Part shown: positions 7,731 through 17,497 of the stretch, piece by piece
Position numbering within the stretch: position 1 is the stretch's first letter
Layout: each line of letters starts with the position of its first letter
Source: Acidobacteriota bacterium
GTDB taxonomy: Bacteria > Acidobacteriota > Terriglobia > Terriglobales > Acidobacteriaceae
Direction: 5' to 3'
NCBI GenBank assembly: GCA_021779935.1
Contig: JAJXZT010000043.1
Location: 1 to 58,093 of the forward strand
DNA: 58,093 bases
Translations under genes and position numbers: made by a program
Notes under the pieces: generated by a model
What the model was told of the DNA's origin: nothing
What the model saw: the letters and a program-made list of their open reading frames with translations, nothing else
Database searches by the model: none

Positions 7731-8705
7731 TCAGTACATCGCGCTTCCGCTTGCCGGAAAGAACGACCGATAGCAGACCACCGGCTCTCCGTCTGTCTCG
7801 TCTTCCCAGGGCAGTGCGACGAATGACGCTCGCAGCGCGGCCACGCGATAGGGCGACGCCAGTTCCGTCACGCGTTCTTCCGCCGGACCTCCCGCTACCA
7901 GCCGTGGGTAGTAGAAACAGATTCGCCCGCCGCTGACTTCCGGCATCACGAACAGCGCCGACCACTCCTGCAGAAAACTTGCGCCCTCGCGGTCGACGAA
8001 TCCCACCACCTTCTGTACCCGCGCGCTGCTCGTTGGAGTTCCTCCCAGCAGTGGCTGTTGCAGCTTCAACGACGTCAGAGTCTTCTCCTCCACCCGGCCC
8101 ACGTTGAATGTCACTCGCCGCACGTAATCGGCGTCATGGTTCACCTTCGACGGATCGGCAACGTATGCCCCCGCAATGCCGCTCCCCACGTAGCCGGCCT
8201 GCTGTGCGTAGTCGACATCCACCGCCACCAGGTCGCCCACGTTGAATCCCGCCAGTCCGTTTGTATCGAGGAACAGTTCGCTCGCCGTCGACCCAGCCAC
8301 CACCGGGGATGCCGCCAGCGCCGTGCTGCCCGCCGCTCTCACTCCGCCGCCCGCATCGCCCGCCAGTACATTCATATGTTGCGATCCAGCCGCCAGCGCC
8401 ATCTGCAGCTTTCCCCACTCGCAGAACTCCAGCGTTACCCGCGCTTCGCTCATGGTGCGGAATTGCAGTTTCGCCATCGCCTTCGTGCCCGTGCGCACGC
8501 TTTCCACCTTGGCCGTCGCGCTCCGTTGCACGTCGCTCACCCAGCCCAGGTCCACCCACGGTGCCGGAGGCGCATCCAGTGCGAACTCCCGCGACGGGTC
8601 GAACACCGTCGCCATTTCCCGTTCGCGGTTCACCGGCGCAAAGAACGCACGTAGCGCACCCGATACCGGCTGCATCTGCCTTCGCATTTCATCTGCCTCG
8701 GTCAT
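7731..8705 (-). CDS. Phage tail (tube-like) structural protein
   Basis: 324 residues. The start at 8705 is set by a TGATG overlap with the stop of the upstream gene; a longer frame reaching 9122 runs antisense-like through other genes and is rejected. A recognisable block is PAPWVDLGWVSDVQR, then EFCEWGKLQMALAAGSQHMNVL, a pattern I associate with tail-tube-type proteins in similar elements. The C-terminal half is beta-rich. Its place after two small connector/terminator-like genes and before the large tail gene fits a major tail protein. No enzymatic motif. Confidence 0.6.
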   Translation of the reverse strand: MTEADEMRRQMQPVSGALRAFFAPVNREREMATVFDPSREFALDAPPAPWVDLGWVSDVQRSATAKVESVRTGTKAMAKLQFRTMSEARVTLEFCEWGKLQMALAAGSQHMNVLAGDAGGGVRAAGSTALAASPVVAGSTASELFLDTNGLAGFNVGDLVAVDVDYAQQAGYVGSGIAGAYVADPSKVNHDADYVRRVTFNVGRVEEKTLTSLKLQQPLLGGTPTSSARVQKVVGFVDREGASFLQEWSALFVMPEVSGGRICFYYPRLVAGGPAEERVTELASPYRVAALRASFVALPWEDETDGEPVVCYRSFFPASGSAMY

Positions 8706-9187
8706 CACGCCACCTCCGCGTAGAAGTACACCGTCACGTCCGCCGACCAATGCAGCACGCCGTTGTCTTCGCTTTTCTTGCCCGCCACCGGCAGCGTCCA
8801 GAAAACTTTCGCCCCCAGCGGCTGCGGCGCGTCTCCGTCGTACGCGCATTTGTCCGTCACGTTCGGCCTGCAGATCGACCGCAGCGTTTGTTCCATCATC
8901 CCCAATGCGCGACCGCGGCTCATTGCTCCCGTCGTTTGCGCATCGCCCGCCGCGTATGTCACGCTGCACACCATCGCCTGCAAACTGTCCGTGCGCCCAT
9001 CCGCGCTCTTCGCCGCGCTCCACTCCAGGCAGTAGACGCCCGTGGGATCTTCCTCGTGTGCCCGCTCGTTTTCGCACACCATCACCGCCGCACGCTCCAC
9101 GCCATCCAGGCTCATCGTCCACTCCGGACGCTCCGCCGCCAGCCGGTCGCGCAAAGTGCAGAAGAACGTATCCTTCGCTGCCTGCAT
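8705..9187 (-). CDS. Phage head-tail joining/tail terminator-like protein
   Basis: 160 residues from the ATG at 9187 (MQAAKDTFFCTLRDRLAAERPEW). The size, the opening helix followed by alternating strands (AAVMVCENERAHEE, SVTYAA, VLHWSADVTVYFYAEVA) and the place two genes before the tail tube are those of gpU/HK97-gp10-type minor tail proteins. It starts 3 bp after the previous stop and shares the TGATG junction with the next gene, so the three are translationally linked. Assignment is by position rather than clear motif. Confidence 0.55.
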   Translation of the reverse strand: MQAAKDTFFCTLRDRLAAERPEWTMSLDGVERAAVMVCENERAHEEDPTGVYCLEWSAAKSADGRTDSLQAMVCSVTYAAGDAQTTGAMSRGRALGMMEQTLRSICRPNVTDKCAYDGDAPQPLGAKVFWTLPVAGKKSEDNGVLHWSADVTVYFYAEVA

Positions 9188-9189
9188 CT

Positions 9190-9573
9190 TTAGTCCCTCG
9201 CTCCTATCGTCCACAGGTAGGTGTATCCGGCAAAACTGTTCGGCGTCACCTTCACCGCGCGCATTGTCCTGCCGTTCACCACCACCGCCGTCACGCTTGC
9301 CAGCAGTGAACTCGCGTCCTGTGCGCCGCACATCGCAACCGCTCGTTCCATTGTTTCGTCGGACGCCACGATCTCTGCGCTCTTTGGATCATTCGCGTTG
9401 TAGCGCACCAGCACCGGCCGGAGCGGGATCGCCCCAATCGCCGGTGCGCTCGCTCCCAGGCCTGTCTTTGTTCCCGCCGCCGTCGTCATTGGAACCTGCA
9501 GCGTCACCTCGTCTTTTCCCAGCGCGCGCAGCAACACATCCGCCGCGCGTATTGCGATGCAATCGCTTGCCAT
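9190..9573 (-). CDS. Small phage structural protein, probably head-tail junction
   Basis: 127 residues from the ATG at 9573 (MASDCIAIRAADVLLRALGKDEVTLQVP), preceded by the stop of the connector gene at 9579. The sequence is beta-rich without charged clusters: AIPLRPVLVRYNANDP, then SLLASVTAVVVNGRTMRAVKV. I do not recognise a family. Between a gp6-like connector and a tail terminator, the usual occupant is a head closure (stopper) protein, which is the working guess. Confidence 0.5.
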   Translation of the reverse strand: MASDCIAIRAADVLLRALGKDEVTLQVPMTTAAGTKTGLGASAPAIGAIPLRPVLVRYNANDPKSAEIVASDETMERAVAMCGAQDASSLLASVTAVVVNGRTMRAVKVTPNSFAGYTYLWTIGARD

Positions 9574-9578
9574 CTTCT

Positions 9579-10202
9579 TCACCCCGCCTTCTGCGCCACG
9601 TAGGGCGCCAGCAGTGCTCTCACATTTGTGTCCAGCAGTGAATCGGAAAAATATTCGAGGTGCATGCGGTCCACCGTATTGCCTCGCACGTTCAGTGCTG
9701 GCGTTGCCTGCGCATTGCGCACGATCGTCGCGCACGCGTGCTTCACTGCTTCCGGCATCGGGTCAAGTCCTGCCGTGTATGTAATTTCCATTTCGCTGAA
9801 CGGCGGTGTCAGCCCTGGCAGTGCCATCGTCAGTTCGCCCGTTTCGTTCCGCACGTCCAGTGAATCCGGCGCCACGTCCGCCCACATTCCAGCCATGCCA
9901 AATGCCTGTGCCACTTCCGCTGCGATTTCATTTACCGGATGCAGATCGCTGCACGCCCTGTAACGTACTCGTGCGCGCACAATCGGCGTCGCTCCCGCCC
10001 CGCATGCCAGCGGAAGGTAGCTCAGCCTCGCGCTCCCCGTCCGTCCCAGCCGCGTTCTCTCCGTGTACTCCGCCACGCCCAGCGTCTTGCGACGGCAATG
10101 TGCATCGATCAGCGCTGAAGCACCAGCCGCCAGGCTCGCCGGTGTCGTCGCGCTCAGCCCATACTTCTCGTATTCGTCTGCTGACAGGTATTCCATCTCC
10201 AC
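9579..10202 (-). CDS. Head-tail connector protein (gp6-like)
   Basis: 207 residues. The all-helical N-terminal part (EYLSADEYEKYGLSATTPASLAAGASALIDAHCRR) and the C-terminal TYTAGLDPMPEAVKHACATIV are typical of phage gp6/YqbG-type adaptor proteins, where xYTAGxxxxPxxVKxA is the recurrent end motif. It lies directly after the major capsid gene in the transcript, the standard place for the adaptor that docks on the portal. GGGTGGAG precedes the start. Confidence 0.75.
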   Translation of the reverse strand: MEMEYLSADEYEKYGLSATTPASLAAGASALIDAHCRRKTLGVAEYTERTRLGRTGSARLSYLPLACGAGATPIVRARVRYRACSDLHPVNEIAAEVAQAFGMAGMWADVAPDSLDVRNETGELTMALPGLTPPFSEMEITYTAGLDPMPEAVKHACATIVRNAQATPALNVRGNTVDRMHLEYFSDSLLDTNVRALLAPYVAQKAG

Positions 10203-10222
10203 CCTTCCCTTTCATGAACAAA

Positions 10223-10243
10223 GGGGCGGATCGTCTCCGCCCC
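10223..10243 (-). terminator. Hairpin between capsid and connector genes
   Basis: Perfect 8-bp stem GGGGCGGA/TCCGCCCC with a 5-base loop, followed on the minus strand by TTTGTTC. It lies just past the capsid stop (10264), where a partial terminator would allow more capsid than connector mRNA. Confidence 0.65.
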
Positions 10244-10263
10244 TCGCCCATCGACTCGTGCGA

Positions 10264-11235
10264 CTATCGCTTCACGTCCACCTTGTAGTGCGCGTAGCTG
10301 GCGCCTTTCACCACAACGCCGCCAAACTTCACCACCACCATCTGCGAAGCCAGCGAGCCCGTCATGCCCAACTGGAAGACGCGCGGATTGGGATCGGTCA
10401 GCCAGTGGTACTCGATCAGGTCTTCCGACACGATGTATGCCGGCAGCACTGCCGAACCGCTGCCCGGAGTGCCGGTGTAAGCCAGCGACCATTCAGGAAT
10501 CAGCGGCAGTTCGCCCGCCTGTGTCGAGAGCGTCTTCACCCGCACTCCGCCTGCAACTTCCGTCGAGGAAAGTACGACGTTGAACTCGCTCTTCATTTCG
10601 CGATCGATCAAGTCGAGCAGTACCGGGTTCGCGTAGATGGCCGTCGGGCGAACTTCGTAATTCGAGTTCGCAACCATCTGCGCAATCGTCTCCTTCAGTC
10701 CGTCGACGATGCTGTCGGTGGTCTCCACCGTAGCGACGTTGCCGCCCGTGGCGATCTGTCCAACCGCGCCGTAATACTGCTGCGAGGTCGGAGTGCTCAG
10801 CGAAGTGTCGTTGCCGTTCCACAGCGCGACATCGTGCGTGCGCATCAGTCCGTCAACAGAGTCCGCCAGGTCCTTCGCCTGCAGGAATGCGAACTGGCTC
10901 TGCTGCTGCCCCAGCTCCATGTCGAACAAGTTGTAGTTGATCTGCGAGATCAACGCCTTCAGCGGAACGCTCCGCTCCACGCGGGTCGGCGAGCTGATCG
11001 TCGCCACCATGTCGCGCGGATCGACGAATGCGTCCGCTGCCGTCGGCGAAGCGATTGCCGTCTGTTCAAAGAACCGCGACGGGTGTCCCGTTGCTGGAAC
11101 CTGCTTGATGCGCTGTCCGAAGACGCCGCGGCGCCGGACGATGTCCGTAATCTCCGTCTGGTACCGCGTGACTTCCACCGCGCCCGGTCCCATGTAGTCT
11201 GCTGCCGCGTGCAAATCGACAAATTGTGTATTCAT
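10264..11235 (-). CDS. Major capsid protein, HK97-type fold likely
   Basis: 323 residues. The body shows HK97-like capsid features: a long helix followed by the E-loop-like strand region (TRVERSVPLKALISQINYNLFDM), then VDGLKETIAQMVANSNYEVRPTAIYANPVLLDLIDREM, the classic P-domain helix followed by a residue run ending in NP. A strand-rich C-terminus (SLASQMVVVKFGGVVVKGASYAHYKV) completes it. There is no long N-terminal delta domain, so scaffolding may come from the small coiled-coil protein just upstream. AAGGAAAAGG precedes the ATG. A terminator-like hairpin follows. Confidence 0.8.
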   Translation of the reverse strand: MNTQFVDLHAAADYMGPGAVEVTRYQTEITDIVRRRGVFGQRIKQVPATGHPSRFFEQTAIASPTAADAFVDPRDMVATISSPTRVERSVPLKALISQINYNLFDMELGQQQSQFAFLQAKDLADSVDGLMRTHDVALWNGNDTSLSTPTSQQYYGAVGQIATGGNVATVETTDSIVDGLKETIAQMVANSNYEVRPTAIYANPVLLDLIDREMKSEFNVVLSSTEVAGGVRVKTLSTQAGELPLIPEWSLAYTGTPGSGSAVLPAYIVSEDLIEYHWLTDPNPRVFQLGMTGSLASQMVVVKFGGVVVKGASYAHYKVDVKR

Positions 11236-11291
11236 CCTTTTCCTTTCGTTGTCTTCTTGAAACTCGAAACTTCTCTTCGGATTTCCTTCGG

Positions 11292-11334
11292 GTGCCCCAC
11301 GTTCGCGCCCTTCTTTTGGGCGATAACGTGGGTC
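11292..11334. repeat. Palindromic repeat, ACGTTATCGCCC type, upstream of capsid gene
   Basis: Arms 11296-11310 and 11318-11332 are imperfect inverted copies (CCCACGTTCGCGCCC against GGGCGATAACGTGGG). The element begins GTGCC and ends GGGTC, like other palindromes in this window. A near-perfect version lies at 21612-21648. Two (T/C)CGAAAC/TTGAAAC heptamers at 11257-11270 lie between it and the capsid start. Confidence 0.75.
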
Positions 11335-11386
11335 TTTTGCTTTGCGAAACTTCCGAAACTTCTCGAAACCTCCGAAACCGTCTTTC

Positions 11387-11764
11387 CTACTCCACCAACA
11401 TCCCCGCTCTTGCCATCTCTGCCTTCACTGCAATCCGCTGCTCCACGCTCAATGCCTGGAGAGCCTTGTCCAGCGCTCCCGCCTCGATCGTTGTCTCCGC
11501 TTCCATGCCGCTCTTTGCCAGCAGCATCGTCACCGTCGACGGCAATGTCTTCCGCTCCGGTGTTGCGGCTGCGGCATGCAAGGCGCCCTCTTCGATCGCG
11601 GCCACGATGCGGTCGACCTTCTGGTTCAGCGACTCGTATTGCGCCTCCAGTTTCCCCAGCACTACCTGCATCGCCTCGGCCGCCGCGTTCAACTTCGCGG
11701 CACAATCCGCCAGTTGCTGTGCTGGCGAAACCTGCTCCTGCACGTTCTCCGTGTTTTCGTCCAT
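11387..11764 (-). CDS. Small coiled-coil protein, candidate scaffold or minor head protein
   Basis: 125 residues, mostly helical. Residues 10-60 (SPAQQLADCAAKLNAAAEAM onward through VLGKLEAQYESLNQKVDRIV) have heptad periodicity. The tail (ALDKALQALSVEQRIAVKAEMARAGM) is another helix. GGAGAAGAA lies just before the start. In position between prohead protease and capsid it fits a scaffolding protein, although those are often longer. Its own gene is bracketed by hairpins on both sides (11782-11802 and 11296-11332). No database family recognised. Confidence 0.55.
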   Translation of the reverse strand: MDENTENVQEQVSPAQQLADCAAKLNAAAEAMQVVLGKLEAQYESLNQKVDRIVAAIEEGALHAAAATPERKTLPSTVTMLLAKSGMEAETTIEAGALDKALQALSVEQRIAVKAEMARAGMLVE

Positions 11765-11781
11765 TTCTTCTCCATGAAAAA

Positions 11782-11810
11782 ACGCCGGCTGCTTGCCGGC
11801 GTCTTTTTTG
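11782..11810. terminator. Bidirectional terminator between protease and coiled-coil genes
   Basis: Perfect 8-bp stem ACGCCGGC/GCCGGCGT with TGCTT loop. CTTTTTTG follows on the plus strand, and GTTTTTTC follows on the minus strand, the direction of transcription here. Confidence 0.85.
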
Positions 11811-11834
11811 TCTACCGCTTCGTCCTTGCGGCGA

Positions 11835-12392
11835 TCACTCCCCTGCCAGTTCTACCCACGTCTCCGCATACGCTGCTTTATTGCGCCGCAGAACCGCCGC
11901 GCCGGTAAAGGTCATTTCCGTCACCGCCCACACCGGAGCGCTCACGTCCGCCACCCTCACGCCCGCAATCTCGTACGACATGCCGAGTGACGCCCGCCCG
12001 TTGCGTTCGATCTCCGCCACGATCTCCGGAAAGTCCCGCTCGAACAGGTATCCCTTCACTTCCAGCGCCTCGCCGCGAGTGCTCTTGCCTCCGCGCAGCT
12101 CCGCTTCCGTAATAATTCCCACCTTGCAGCGTGCGTCATGCTTGTCCAGCGCTGGCGCATAGTCCACCGCCATCCCCAGCAGCGAAGGTAATGCTTTCTC
12201 CGTCGCTATTTTCGTCAGCAATACGCGATGCCCGCGCGCTCCCGCCGGCGGACGTTCCGACGCCTTGCCTACCACCGTCAGCACGCCCCGGAAGGCCCTC
12301 CGGTTCGGATGCCCTTCCACCGCCGGCATCTCCACCGCCATAGACTCCAGTTGGAAATCGCCTTTCATGTTCTGGTCCGTTTCCACGTTCAT
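11835..12392 (-). CDS. Prohead maturation protease-like protein
   Basis: 185 residues. Two blocks match the HK97-type prohead serine protease arrangement: ALDKHDARCKVGIITEAELR (candidate catalytic His in the HDxxxxVG context, about residue 85) and, about 50 residues on, RASLGMSYEIAGV (candidate Ser in the position of the usual LSIGY/F motif). Between them lies LEVKGYLFERDFPEIVAEI, like the family's strand-helix. It overlaps the portal gene by 4 bp (ATGA) and precedes the capsid group, the canonical order portal-protease-capsid. Sequence similarity is weak, so the protease call leans on order. Confidence 0.6.
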   Translation of the reverse strand: MNVETDQNMKGDFQLESMAVEMPAVEGHPNRRAFRGVLTVVGKASERPPAGARGHRVLLTKIATEKALPSLLGMAVDYAPALDKHDARCKVGIITEAELRGGKSTRGEALEVKGYLFERDFPEIVAEIERNGRASLGMSYEIAGVRVADVSAPVWAVTEMTFTGAAVLRRNKAAYAETWVELAGE

Positions 12393-13609
12393 CCGCGTTG
12401 TCCCTCAATCCGCGGCAGCCCGCGCATCCGCCGCACCTCGTCCACCGTCAGCACTCCGTTCCGCAGCAGAATCTCCTGCAACTGCGCCTGTTCCATCTCG
12501 TTCGGAGCATCGACATCGATAAATGCAAATTCCAGGTCGTTCCAGCCCAGCCGCTTTCCAATCGCGTCCCGCGTCAGGTGTTCCGCCAGCAGGCGTGCCG
12601 TCGGCACAATCGCCGTGCGGAATGCCGAATCGCTCATCTCGCCGGCCGTTGCCCGATTCACGTCCGCATGCAATCCCAGGAACTGTGGCGGCAAATCAAA
12701 CGCGTCGGCAATGATGCGAATCAAAAACTCCTGCCATTGCAACCGCAGGTCGGCATCCGTTCCCCCGCTCAGCCGCAGCACCTCCGGTTTGTTCTCTGCC
12801 GAGAGAATCGGCACCTTCCCCGTGCCCTCGATCTCGTCCTGCCACCAGTGAATCAGCCGCTCATGCTGCGTCGGATCCAGCTCTTGCAGCCACAGTGCAT
12901 ACTGCACCACCGAATTGTTCGCCAGCCGTGTCGCGTAGCGATGCGCCCCCAGGAATGCATGAATCGTCTCGAACGCCACCTCCAGCCTTCCCAGTCCAAA
13001 CGGCGTGTGCGTCCGTGGGTTCAGCCGTATGTATGACAACTCGTTGTCGTTCAGCACCACCTTGCCTTCTGCCCCGAACCGTCCCGTGTCCTGCACGTAG
13101 CGCGGGACATCCGGCTTTCCATCCCAATCCGAACGCAACCTGATCGTCGCGCCGTCCACCGGCCACAGCGTCAGTGGTTTCGTCTCATCCCCTGTCAATT
13201 GCAACTCAATCGCCCCGAACCCGCCAACGATCACGTCTTCCAGCACCTGTTCGGCAAACGAGCGAAACGAGTCGTCAGGGTTCGGACGCTCGAACACCTC
13301 CGTCAGGATGCGCATCCTCTCCTCGCCCTGCGGCAGTGCCTCCAGCGCACGTCCTGCTCTCGGCTGGATTCTCCACCGCATTCCAGCCACCCTGTCCTTG
13401 ATCGTGTTGATCGCCTTGCGCGCCACCGGCATCTCCGCGAAGCGCCGCAGGTTTGCCGGTGTCCGCTTTGGCATCGCCTCCAGTCGCGGCGAGTAGGTGC
13501 GGAAGATCGCTGGCAGTGCCGCCGTCCTGCGCTTCTCCACCTCCGCTCCGCCAAACACACGATCGCCTGCGCGCCGCATCGGCGCCCACAACTTCTCTGC
13601 AATGTTCAT
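12389..13609 (-). CDS. Phage portal protein (HK97/SPP1-type)
   Basis: 406 residues. Typical portal blocks: MPVARKAINTIKDRVAGMRWRI (about 60-81), then LEDVIVGGFGAIELQL (about 122-137), LWPVDGATIRL, then LNDNELSYIRLNPRTHTPFGLGRLE with the P-x-G-x-SPLE-like segment, and near the C-terminus FDLPPQFLGLHADVNRATAGEM, the portal signature preceding the crown. AGGAAGGA precedes the ATG. The portal dodecamer is the DNA entry channel and docks to the terminase. In most phages TerL is immediately upstream; here two accessory genes intervene. Confidence 0.9.
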   Translation of the reverse strand: MNIAEKLWAPMRRAGDRVFGGAEVEKRRTAALPAIFRTYSPRLEAMPKRTPANLRRFAEMPVARKAINTIKDRVAGMRWRIQPRAGRALEALPQGEERMRILTEVFERPNPDDSFRSFAEQVLEDVIVGGFGAIELQLTGDETKPLTLWPVDGATIRLRSDWDGKPDVPRYVQDTGRFGAEGKVVLNDNELSYIRLNPRTHTPFGLGRLEVAFETIHAFLGAHRYATRLANNSVVQYALWLQELDPTQHERLIHWWQDEIEGTGKVPILSAENKPEVLRLSGGTDADLRLQWQEFLIRIIADAFDLPPQFLGLHADVNRATAGEMSDSAFRTAIVPTARLLAEHLTRDAIGKRLGWNDLEFAFIDVDAPNEMEQAQLQEILLRNGVLTVDEVRRMRGLPRIEGQRG

Positions 13610-13639
13610 GGATTCCTTCCTGCTTCTTTCTTCCGGCCA

Positions 13640-13665
13640 ACAGAAAAGGCGCCTCGCTGGGCGCC
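13640..13665 (-). terminator. Terminator upstream of portal gene
   Basis: On the minus strand, GGCGCC, loop CAGCGA, GGCGCC, then TTTTCTG. It would separate kinase/DUF3037 transcripts from the portal operon. Confidence 0.7.
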
Positions 13666-13724
13666 CGTCTTTGGTGCTACGTACTAGGCCTTAGATTTCA
13701 CTTTCTCGCTCTACTGCGGCTGCT

Positions 13725-13750
13725 CCATCCTGGGCAACGCGAAGGGTGGG
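13725..13750. repeat. Palindromic repeat, CCATCCTGGGCAACGCGAAGGGTGG type
   Basis: Short imperfect palindrome sharing CTG(A/G)GCAACGCGAAGGGTGG with a copy at 24388-24412 and related to the one at 25454-25486. Confidence 0.6.
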
Positions 13751-13929
13751 ATGAATCACGCCATGAGGCACCCCCGCCGCCCCACTCTTGTGACAAATCA
13801 CCGCTGGCTCTTTTCTCTTTCTCTCCCAATCCATCCGTGTAAATTCGTACTCATCCGTGGCTCTTCCGTTGTGCGATGTTTCCGATTTCCGGTTCGCCTT
13901 ATCCGCGGCCGTCTCCGTTTTTGTTTTTG

Positions 13930-13968
13930 CTAATAGCTAGTAGCTAGTGCCTAGTAGCTAGCAGCTGC
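13930..13968. repeat. Heptamer tandem array (CTAGTAG type)
   Basis: Five consecutive 7-mers: CTAATAG, CTAGTAG, CTAGTGC, CTAGTAG, CTAGCAG, then CTGC. It starts 5 bp past the DUF3037 stop codon. A four-copy relative lies at 21581-21608. Confidence 0.8.
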
Positions 13969-13972
13969 TTTC

Positions 13973-14797
13973 CTACATCCCCATGTTCCGCCGCACGTTC
14001 GCACCGATCCGTTCCATCTCCGCCACGGTCGCCACCACAATCTCGCTCGACTTCAGTGTTGCCAGCGCGAACGCCACGCCATCGTCTTCGCGATTGATTT
14101 CCGCTTCCACCACTGCTGTCAGCGTTGTCTCCGCCTTTTCCGCCCGCGCGATTCCCTCGCGCAGTTTCGGATAGCTGTATGCCAGCACCTTTGCCGCGTT
14201 CACATCGGTCTCCAGCGACACCGCGTGGTACATATGCACCGTGCCGTTCGGCCTGTATCCGCAATCGATCTTCAGGGGATCGCCCTTTTCTCCGTACTCC
14301 GCCGCCGCAATGTTGTGCCGCATCAGGTTCCAGATTCCCTGCCGCTCGAACTCCCCGCGCATCGCGTGATAGATCTGCATCCGTCCGCTCGCCGCGCGTC
14401 CTCCGCGTTTGGCGCGCTCCAGGTACATCTCCGCCAGCCGCCCAATCTCTTCCTGCGGAGACTCTGCCAGCACCGCCCTGCTTGGCGAGAGTTGCACCAC
14501 ATTCGAAAACGTCTCTTCCATCCTGTGCAGCAGCCAGTCGCGGGTCGCGTCGCCCTCGCTCAACCGGTCCTTGATCTCCCGCTCCAACCCTTCCAGCAAC
14601 TCCACTTCTGCCTCCGGGTCCAGGCACCGCACTCGCTTCCAATCCTTTGTAAAGCGCACGTCCGCAAATCCATCCGGCCCCGTCAGCACCACGCCGATAT
14701 TGACGAACTCGTCCTTCACCGCGTCTGGCACGTAGCGCAGCAGGAAGAACTCGCATTGTCGCCGTTCCGGCATCTTATATTCGTGTCGCCGTCGCAT
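13973..14797 (-). CDS. DUF3037 protein, partner of adjacent HipA-like kinase
   Basis: 274 residues. The N-terminal third carries the DUF3037 signature: CEFFLLRYVPDAVKDEFVNIGVVL at residues 15-38, then FTKDWKRVRCLDPEAEVE. The rest is helical with a Lys/Glu/Ala-rich end. The biochemical role of DUF3037 is unknown. Genes of this family are often found next to HipA-family kinases, as here (86 bp downstream of the kinase, same strand). By analogy with HipBA it could be the modulator or target of the kinase, but it has no helix-turn-helix that I can see. GGTGAG precedes the ATG at 14797; a second ATG at 14773 is possible. It lies between terminase and portal, out of keeping with phage gene order. 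Confidence 0.8.
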   Translation of the reverse strand: MRRRHEYKMPERRQCEFFLLRYVPDAVKDEFVNIGVVLTGPDGFADVRFTKDWKRVRCLDPEAEVELLEGLEREIKDRLSEGDATRDWLLHRMEETFSNVVQLSPSRAVLAESPQEEIGRLAEMYLERAKRGGRAASGRMQIYHAMRGEFERQGIWNLMRHNIAAAEYGEKGDPLKIDCGYRPNGTVHMYHAVSLETDVNAAKVLAYSYPKLREGIARAEKAETTLTAVVEAEINREDDGVAFALATLKSSEIVVATVAEMERIGANVRRNMGM

Positions 14798-14882
14798 CGG
14801 GACTCACCTTCACCTCATCCCTATTCTGCGCCCTCGCGACCTCCTCTCCTCATCCTCTTCAACTTTCCCCGTCCCCGCTTCC

Positions 14883-15689
14883 CTAGTTCACCCTCGCCAC
14901 CCATTTCGGAAATGGTTCCCGTGACGACTCCTTGAACGCCCAGATCAGCTCTGCCACCCGCGGGCGCCGTTTTGCCAGTTGTTCCACCAGCCGTTCGATG
15001 TCTGCTGTCTCGCCGTACCACTCTGTCGGCACCGCCTCCGCGCACCGCCACATTGCCTGTTCGTCCATTTGCTCAATCTGTCCCAGCCATGGCTGGAAGC
15101 TCTCCCAGCCCCTCACATCCTTATATACTTCATTCCGCGCGTAAACTCCCCTTAAGGGGCTGTCAGGAAACGACCACTCTCCCGCGTTGAAACAATATCC
15201 CTGGTCGATGAACGACACCGTGAACTTCCGTTCGCGCGCCCGTTTCCAGAACGCCGCCTGCCGTCCGTTCGCGTTACAGGTCCATTTATCCAGCGCCAGG
15301 ATCCCCGCAAACGTCTCCATGTTCCTCACCCGATCCAGCATATGCTCCGGCAGGTAGTCGTACACCCATCCCTGCATTGGCGCCACCACGTAGCGCGACC
15401 CAAATTGCAGTCCCGCCGCGCAGTGCATCGTCCCGTGCACAAACTGCATGCGCAGTTCCGGCGTATGCTCAATCAGCCATTCGTCCACTTCCACCACTTC
15501 CGTCGCCGGAACCGGCAACCCGGCTTTTTCCGCCAGCCGCGTCGCCAGCAGCTCATTCGCCAGCACCCGCTTATGCTGCGGGTTGTTCTGGAACTTCACC
15601 ACGTAGAAATGACCGTCCGAGCAACGCATCAGGTGCCCCTGTGCGCCGCCTCTCATCCTTCTTACGTGTTGGACTGCCGTAATTGCCAT
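14883..15689 (-). CDS. HipA-family protein kinase
   Basis: 268 residues with kinase landmarks of the compact HipA-like type: a Gly-rich opening (RGGAQGHLMRC), ATP-binding Lys32 in YVVKF, the catalytic loop LDKWTCNANGRQ (Asp134, Asn139/141) and the Mg-binding IDQG (Asp162) that takes the place of DFG. All look intact, so an active Ser/Thr kinase is plausible. It lacks the N-subdomain of classical HipA (about 440 residues), as usual for this short subfamily. HipA kinases phosphorylate translation targets such as glutamyl-tRNA synthetase and cause dormancy; the target here is unknown. It is cotranscribed with the DUF3037 gene. No HipB-like regulator is adjacent. Confidence 0.8.
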   Translation of the reverse strand: MAITAVQHVRRMRGGAQGHLMRCSDGHFYVVKFQNNPQHKRVLANELLATRLAEKAGLPVPATEVVEVDEWLIEHTPELRMQFVHGTMHCAAGLQFGSRYVVAPMQGWVYDYLPEHMLDRVRNMETFAGILALDKWTCNANGRQAAFWKRARERKFTVSFIDQGYCFNAGEWSFPDSPLRGVYARNEVYKDVRGWESFQPWLGQIEQMDEQAMWRCAEAVPTEWYGETADIERLVEQLAKRRPRVAELIWAFKESSREPFPKWVARVN

Positions 15690-17495
<1,806 letters not shown>

Positions 17496-17497
17496 TG

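Larger units (their letters stand above)
13610..13972. other. Gene-free gap inside the element with repeats and a terminator
   Basis: 363 bp between the portal start and the DUF3037 stop. It holds a terminator hairpin (13640-13665), a palindrome of the CCATCCT...AGGGTGG type (13725-13750) and a heptamer array (13930-13968). The remainder is pyrimidine-rich on the plus strand and shows no plausible gene. Such a gap is unusual inside a compact phage head operon. Confidence 0.7.

Noticed and set aside
8706-9122. N-terminal extension of the tail-tube-like gene
   Set aside because: Gly/Arg-rich and overlapping another structural gene; the TGATG junction at 8705 gives a better start.
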